Assembly: GCA_002415485.1 (NCBI GenBank)
Contig: DHYU01000019.1
Coordinates: 4,967 to 23,921, forward strand
DNA: 18,955 nucleotides
Reading direction: 5' to 3'
Source of the DNA: Proteobacteria bacterium UBA5122
GTDB taxonomy: Bacteria > Pseudomonadota > Gammaproteobacteria > Tenderiales > Tenderiaceae
The translations under genes and the position numbers were made by a program. The notes under the pieces were generated by a model. That model worked only from the letters and a program-made list of their open reading frames with translations, searched no databases and had not been told where the DNA came from. How positions within the stretch are numbered: the first letter of the stretch is position 1; each line of letters starts with the position of its first letter. Positions 15,785 through 18,955 of the stretch are shown here, piece by piece.

Positions 15785-17002
15785 TCAAGCGCTGTAGCGC
15801 TGAAAGACCAGGCAGGCGTTGGTGCCGCCAAAGCCAAAGCTGTTGGAGAGGATGATATTGAGATTGGCGTTGTCCACGCGCTCACGCACGATGTTGGCGC
15901 CTTCAGCCTCCGGATCCAGCGTCTCGATATTGGCCGAGGCCGCAATGAAGTTGCCTTCCATCATCAGCAGCGAATAGATCGCCTCATTGACACCCGCCGC
16001 CCCCAGGGCATGCCCCGACAGAGACTTGGTCGAACTGACCATCGGCATCTGATCGCCAAACACCTCACGAATCGCCTGCAACTCACGGGTATCACCGATC
16101 GGTGTGCTGGTGCCGTGGGCATTGATGTAATCGACCTTGCCATTCACCGTCGCCAGGGCCTGTTGCATACAGCGCACCGCGCCTTCGCCAGACGGCTGTA
16201 CCATGTCGTAACCATCGGAGGTTGCACCGTAACCGACCAGCTCGGCATAGATCTTGGCACCGCGTTTCTTCGCGTGTTCCAGCTCTTCCAACACCAGCAG
16301 ACCACCACCACCGGAGATGACAAAACCATCACGGTCGGCATCATAGGCACGCGAGGCCTTATCGGGGGTCTCGTTGTATTTGGTGGACAGTGCGCCCATC
16401 GCATCAAACATCATGGTGCCCGCCCAGCTGACTTCTTCACCACCACCGGCAAAAACCACATCCTGTTTGCCGAACTGGATCAGCTCCATCGCATTACCGA
16501 TACAGTGTGCGCTGGTGGAACAGGCCGAACTAATACTGTAATTCACGCCCTTGATCTTGAAGGCGGTGGCCAGATTGGCCGACGTGGTGCTGCCCATGGT
16601 CTTGGGCACCATATAAGGACCAACACGACGAATGCCCTTTTCACGCAGTGTGTCCGCACCGATCACGATATTGTCGTGTGATGCGCCGCCGGAACCGACC
16701 ACCAGACCCGCACGCGGATTCGAGACCTGTTCTTCGGTCAAACCTGCATCTGCAATCGCCTGCTGCATCGCAATGTAATTGAACGCCGCCGCATCGCTCA
16801 TGAAACGGCGCAATTTACGGTCGATCAGCGTTTCCAGATCGATATCAATCGTGCCCGCCACATGCGAACGAAACCCCATCTCCGCATAGTCAGGCTGGTA
16901 GCTGATACCCGAACGCCCGTGATAAAGCGCATCGGCGACAGATTGTTTATCATTGCCCAGACAACTCACAATGCCGAGGCCGGTCACAACAACTCGTCTC
17001 AC
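15785..17002 (-). CDS. fabB: 3-oxoacyl-[acyl-carrier-protein] synthase I FabB
   Basis: FabB elongates acyl-ACPs and is required to extend the cis-3-decenoyl-ACP made by FabA, the committed route to unsaturated fatty acids without oxygen. The 405-residue protein has the full family length. The catalytic triad is visible: Cys161 in SSACSTSAHC, His296 in NAHGTSTPIGD, and His331 in SLSGHALGAAG, with the conserved Lys326 just before. The FabB-type rather than FabF-type sequence, and fabA directly upstream, support the isoform call. It starts with GTG at 17000-17002. AAGGAG lies directly behind the fabA stop codon, 12 bases separate the genes, and translation is probably coupled. Confidence 0.97.
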   Translation of the reverse strand: MRRVVVTGLGIVSCLGNDKQSVADALYHGRSGISYQPDYAEMGFRSHVAGTIDIDLETLIDRKLRRFMSDAAAFNYIAMQQAIADAGLTEEQVSNPRAGLVVGSGGASHDNIVIGADTLREKGIRRVGPYMVPKTMGSTTSANLATAFKIKGVNYSISSACSTSAHCIGNAMELIQFGKQDVVFAGGGEEVSWAGTMMFDAMGALSTKYNETPDKASRAYDADRDGFVISGGGGLLVLEELEHAKKRGAKIYAELVGYGATSDGYDMVQPSGEGAVRCMQQALATVNGKVDYINAHGTSTPIGDTRELQAIREVFGDQMPMVSSTKSLSGHALGAAGVNEAIYSLLMMEGNFIAASANIETLDPEAEGANIVRERVDNANLNIILSNSFGFGGTNACLVFQRYSA

Positions 17003-17014
17003 AAAGGGCTCCTT

Positions 17015-17530
17015 CTACATATTCTCGGTCGAAGTAAACAAACCAACGCGCAGGTCTTTGGCAGAGTATATCTCCTTTCCATCCACTTCCATCACCGCAT
17101 CCGCTACACCCATATACAGCTTGCGCATGATGACGCGATTCATATCGATACGATAGGTCACCTTCTGTTTCTCCGGTGTTACCTGACCGCGGAAGGCTAC
17201 CTCACCTACGCCCAGCGCGCGACCACGCCCCGGACCACCGCGCCACCCCAGGTAGAAACCAATCAGCTGCCACATGGCATCGAGTCCCAAACAACCCGGC
17301 ATCACCGGATCACCGGCAAAATGGCAATCAAAAAACCACAGATCGGGCTTGATATCCAATTCGGCAACAATCTGCCCCTTATTATGCGTGCCGCCTGTTT
17401 CAGAAATATGTGTGATGCGATCGAACATCAACATCGGTGGCAATGGCAATTGTGCATTACCTGGACCAAACAATTCACCACGACCACAGGCCAACAAATC
17501 GTCCCGTGTATAACTGCCCTTCTGCTCCAT
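17015..17530 (-). CDS. fabA: 3-hydroxydecanoyl-ACP dehydratase/isomerase FabA
   Basis: FabA dehydrates 3-hydroxydecanoyl-ACP and isomerises trans-2- to cis-3-decenoyl-ACP, which starts unsaturated fatty acid synthesis. From the ATG at 17528-17530 the protein is 171 residues, matching the family at about 172, with AGGG as ribosome binding site. An open frame continues 25 codons further upstream but those residues (rich in Arg and Cys) do not resemble FabA. The active-site residues are His70 in FFDCHFAGDPVMPG and Asp84 in LGLDAMWQLIG. It is the first gene of fabA-fabB, probably reading on toward rlmKL. No FadR- or FabR-like operator was convincingly visible in the 162-base upstream gap. Confidence 0.97.
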   Translation of the reverse strand: MEQKGSYTRDDLLACGRGELFGPGNAQLPLPPMLMFDRITHISETGGTHNKGQIVAELDIKPDLWFFDCHFAGDPVMPGCLGLDAMWQLIGFYLGWRGGPGRGRALGVGEVAFRGQVTPEKQKVTYRIDMNRVIMRKLYMGVADAVMEVDGKEIYSAKDLRVGLFTSTENM

Positions 17531-17692
17531 ATACCCTGTTCTTTTTCTTAATGCGGCGCGATTACCGCAAGCTAAGGGACACCATGCCCCTCTGCAATAC
17601 ACCACGACTAAACACCGCCCGGCGTATCCCCAAGAAAGTTAAGCCCCGAATGATACCAGAAATAGGCGGCCAAGATAGAAACCACCTCATTA
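17531..17692. other. Leader and promoter region of fabA
   Basis: The 162 bases between the trmO stop and the fabA start should contain the fabA promoter. I see no clear -35/-10 pair, operator palindrome or trmO terminator. The open frame extending fabA upstream is explained as chance. Confidence 0.35.
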
Positions 17693-18436
17693 TTAAGATT
17701 CTGGTGCAATTTCGAGCACGCGCGCGAGCACTCCATCGCCTGTAGCCTCGATCCGCCAACGGATCTCATAATGGTACAGCCGCAATACGAATCCACGCTC
17801 ACTGCTACCATCGGCATCCCCCCTGGCCAGATAGGCCGGCCGCGGATCCTGCGCCACCACCTGGTCAATCAGGCGCCGCAATCCCGGATGCGCCCCCTCA
17901 AACCGGGCGCACTGCGCCTCAGCCTCTGATGCGAACTCAACCTGCAATAACTTAAACATCTCCTGATCCACATAGCCGGAGCGGGCATCCATAATCGCAT
18001 CCGAATACGGCAGGTAGGGCTTGATATCCAGCACCGGCGTCTGATCCACCAGATCCAGCCCCGACAGGCGCAGCGACACCCCTGTCCCCACCTGCTCCAC
18101 GGCCTCGAGCTTGACCACCGACAAACCGAGCGGATTGGGCCGATGTGTCGAGCGGCTGGCAAACACGCCCACCTTACGATTCCCCCCCAAGCGCGGTGGC
18201 CGCACCATCAAACGGTCGTTTCCTTCCAGGCAATGATGGAAGACAAAACTGATCCACAAATGGGAAAACGCCTCCAGACCACGGACGGCCTCGGCACGAT
18301 TATACGGGGGAAATAACTCCAGTCGCCCCTCGGCGGCACTGACCAAACCCGGTTGGCGCGGCACACCGAATTTATCTGGGTAGCAAGAGTGGATAATACC
18401 GATCGGCTTAAAGGTAAATTGCATAGGGCGGGTCAT
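17693..18436 (-). CDS. trmO: tRNA(Thr) (N6-threonylcarbamoyladenosine37-N6)-methyltransferase TrmO
   Basis: TrmO (TsaA/YaeB) uses SAM to methylate t6A37 to m6t6A37 in threonine tRNA, improving ACY codon decoding. The beta-barrel SAM-binding fold is recognisable from FKPIGIIHSCY, DKFGVPRQPGLV, RGLEAFSHLWI, RPPRLGGNRKVGVFASRSTH with PNPLGLSVV, and LDLVDQTPVLDIKPYLPYSD, which match E. coli TrmO closely. The C-terminal AQDPRPAY segment is also present. I place the start at ATG 18434-18436 (247 residues) with AGGG about nine bases upstream. ATG at 18424 is the alternative. The open frame extends to a GTG at 18472, but that lies at the T-tract of an upstream terminator. The gene appears monocistronic, and its own promoter is not obvious. 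Confidence 0.94.
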   Translation of the reverse strand: MTRPMQFTFKPIGIIHSCYPDKFGVPRQPGLVSAAEGRLELFPPYNRAEAVRGLEAFSHLWISFVFHHCLEGNDRLMVRPPRLGGNRKVGVFASRSTHRPNPLGLSVVKLEAVEQVGTGVSLRLSGLDLVDQTPVLDIKPYLPYSDAIMDARSGYVDQEMFKLLQVEFASEAEAQCARFEGAHPGLRRLIDQVVAQDPRPAYLARGDADGSSERGFVLRLYHYEIRWRIEATGDGVLARVLEIAPES

Positions 18437-18472
18437 CAGCCAAAGCCCTAAGTAGAACAAAATCAGGGGCAC

Positions 18473-18495
18473 AAAAAAAGCCGCAAAGGCGACTT
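18473..18495 (-). terminator. Intrinsic terminator downstream of the 34-residue peptide gene
   Basis: On the minus strand AAGTCGC (18495-18489), a 4-base loop, GCGGCTT (18484-18478), then seven Ts counting the last stem bases (18479-18473). One pair is a G-U wobble in the minus-strand RNA that would be a C-A mismatch on the other strand, so the terminator is directional. It ends transcripts coming from the right (small peptide gene) just before trmO. Confidence 0.8.
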
Positions 18496-18503
18496 AATCT
18501 AGA

Positions 18504-18536
18504 TCCCCACCCCAATGCTGAACCACGAAGTGGGGA
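18504..18536. repeat. Inverted repeat in the 3' UTR of the small peptide gene
   Basis: TCCCCAC (18504-18510) and GTGGGGA (18530-18536) are perfect 7-base inverted repeats with a 19-base loop, which itself contains CCAC able to pair with the GTGG of the right arm. It lies between the small gene stop and its terminator. It may be an RNA structure in the 3' UTR. Confidence 0.4.
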
Positions 18537-18554
18537 CATCCGATCAGTTAAAGC

Positions 18555-18659
18555 TTAACCAACCAGTGCCGCTGCAACCCCCCAACATACCGCTACGATC
18601 AGCACCAAGCCAACCACGATGGGCGCATCATCTTCTACAGCAGAGCGCTGTTCTACCAT
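18555..18659 (-). CDS. 34-residue single-span membrane peptide, unknown function
   Basis: A short open frame below usual gene-calling limits encodes 34 residues. It starts MVEQRSAVEDDAP and continues as one uninterrupted hydrophobic segment (about residues 14-34, IVVGLVLIVAVCWGVAAALV then Gly). AGGAGG (18666-18671) lies six bases upstream of the ATG, one of the best ribosome binding sites in the window. A possible promoter (18727-18754) and an intrinsic terminator (18473-18495) bracket it as a complete unit. An acidic short N-terminus before the span suggests a small inner-membrane protein. The topology is not clear, and similarity to any known small membrane protein cannot be judged by eye. 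It could also be a toxin-like peptide, though no antisense partner is visible. Confidence 0.72.
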   Translation of the reverse strand: MVEQRSAVEDDAPIVVGLVLIVAVCWGVAAALVG

Positions 18660-18880
18660 TGTTACCCCTCCTCTCTAATATGAATGGAAAACTACAATGG
18701 AGGCACGACTTCAGCCGCCGCCAATAACCATAGAACAAATATCCTAATACGCAAGCATTTTGATCAATTATTTCTCACACAAACAACACGGGGATCTGCC
18801 GTCGATACGAACATCGATCAGCACAGGTAAATTCATGTATCTAGATAGGAATGTTTCAGTCATGCCGCTGCTCATCATGC
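18660..18880. other. Intergenic region between the tRNA-Glu terminator and the small peptide gene
   Basis: About 220 AT-rich bases hold the small-gene ribosome binding site and a candidate promoter. I see no further coding sequence, repeat family or attachment-site-like tRNA duplicate downstream of the tRNA-Glu. Confidence 0.5.
18727..18754 (-). promoter_or_regulatory. Candidate sigma-70 promoter of the small peptide gene
   Basis: On the minus strand TTGCGT (18754-18749), a 16-base spacer, and TATGGT (18732-18727). Both hexamers match the consensus at four of six positions. It is placed about 68 bases upstream of the start codon. Tentative. Confidence 0.35.
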
Positions 18881-18882
18881 TG

Positions 18883-18917
18883 AAAATAAAAAACCCCCGG
18901 TGCATTGCACCGGGGGT
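18883..18917 (-). terminator. Strong intrinsic terminator after tRNA-Glu
   Basis: ACCCCCGGTGC (18893-18903) and GCACCGGGGGT (18907-18917) form an 11-bp stem with a 3-base loop. On the minus strand it is followed by a T-rich tract (18892-18883). It begins nine bases after the encoded CCA of the tRNA. Confidence 0.95.
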
Positions 18918-18926
18918 CTCTTAATT

Positions 18927-18955
18927 TGGCGTCCCCTAGGGGATTCGAACCCCTG
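18927..18955 (-). tRNA. tRNA-Glu, 3' part only (cut by window edge)
   Basis: The minus strand ends in an encoded CCA (18929-18927), discriminator G, acceptor strand AGGGGAC, T-stem AGGGG/CCCCT and T-loop TTCGAAT. These 29 bases match the 3' end of E. coli tRNA-Glu as I know it. The anticodon and 5' half lie outside the window, so the glutamate assignment rests on the T-arm and acceptor sequence (a 5' end GTCCCCT is predicted). Confidence 0.88.

Noticed and set aside
16010..17551. Open frames of 223 and 229 codons on the plus strand opposite fabB and fabA
   Set aside because: Both overlap well-conserved genes completely and have compositions typical of antisense shadows.
17531..17605. Twenty-five codon upstream extension of fabA
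   Set aside because: The family length and N-terminus fit the ATG at 17530, which has a ribosome binding site. The extension has neither conservation nor a site.
18437..18472. Hydrophobic N-terminal extension of TrmO from a GTG, resembling a signal anchor
   Set aside because: TrmO is cytoplasmic, the GTG lies on the T-tract of an intrinsic terminator, and the family alignment starts after residue 12 of the extended frame.
18801..18955. Possible tRNA-associated integration site at the tRNA-Glu 3' end
   Set aside because: No integrase, no repeated copy of the tRNA 3' end and no foreign-looking cargo are visible in the window.

Overview
The window looks like a chromosomal core region of a motile, Gram-negative gammaproteobacterium of moderate to moderately high GC. 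The evidence is the pncC-recA pair with a perfect LexA box, a complete EF-P beta-lysylation set (efp, epmA, epmB), fabA-fabB anaerobic unsaturated fatty acid synthesis, the fused 23S rRNA methyltransferase rlmKL, trmO, and a tRNA-Glu close in sequence to the enterobacterial one. I see no insertion sequence, integrase, phage gene or CRISPR array. The species cannot be named from this alone.

Layout, left to right. Positions 1-1193 (minus) hold the N-terminal part of recA, cut by the window edge, and pncC upstream of it. psd (plus) follows at 1275-2147. A PilZ-domain c-di-GMP receptor (minus) lies at 2190-2537/2567 behind a sigma-28-like promoter. An AT-rich gap separates it from epmA and efp (minus, 2847-4418), with epmB divergent (plus, 4525-5514). 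So the EF-P substrate, its ligase and the lysine 2,3-aminomutase sit together. Positions 5521-8855 (minus) hold a two-gene operon with a 4-bp overlap: a periplasmic von Willebrand factor A (VWA) protein with a C-terminal anchor, and an unrecognised membrane-anchored coiled-coil protein with a very acidic tail. It is preceded by a near-perfect sigma-28 promoter. Next come a CHASE-PAS-GGDEF-EAL protein (minus, 8957-11680) and a divergent methyl-accepting chemotaxis protein (plus, 11855-13489). rlmKL, fabB and fabA (minus, 13538-17530) follow, then trmO (minus), a 34-residue membrane peptide gene (minus, 18555-18659) and the 3' end of a tRNA-Glu (minus) with a strong terminator.

How the genes fit together. 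Housekeeping modules (SOS repair, phospholipid and fatty acid synthesis, translation-factor, rRNA and tRNA modification) flank a block of motility and second-messenger genes: the PilZ receptor, the GGDEF-EAL enzyme, the MCP and the VWA operon. The two points I would check first are the sigma-28 promoter in front of the uncharacterised VWA/coiled-coil pair, which suggests an undescribed flagellar-regulon membrane module, and a textbook intrinsic terminator inside the first 30 codons of epmA. That terminator could end efp transcripts and throttle epmA while remaining fully coding.
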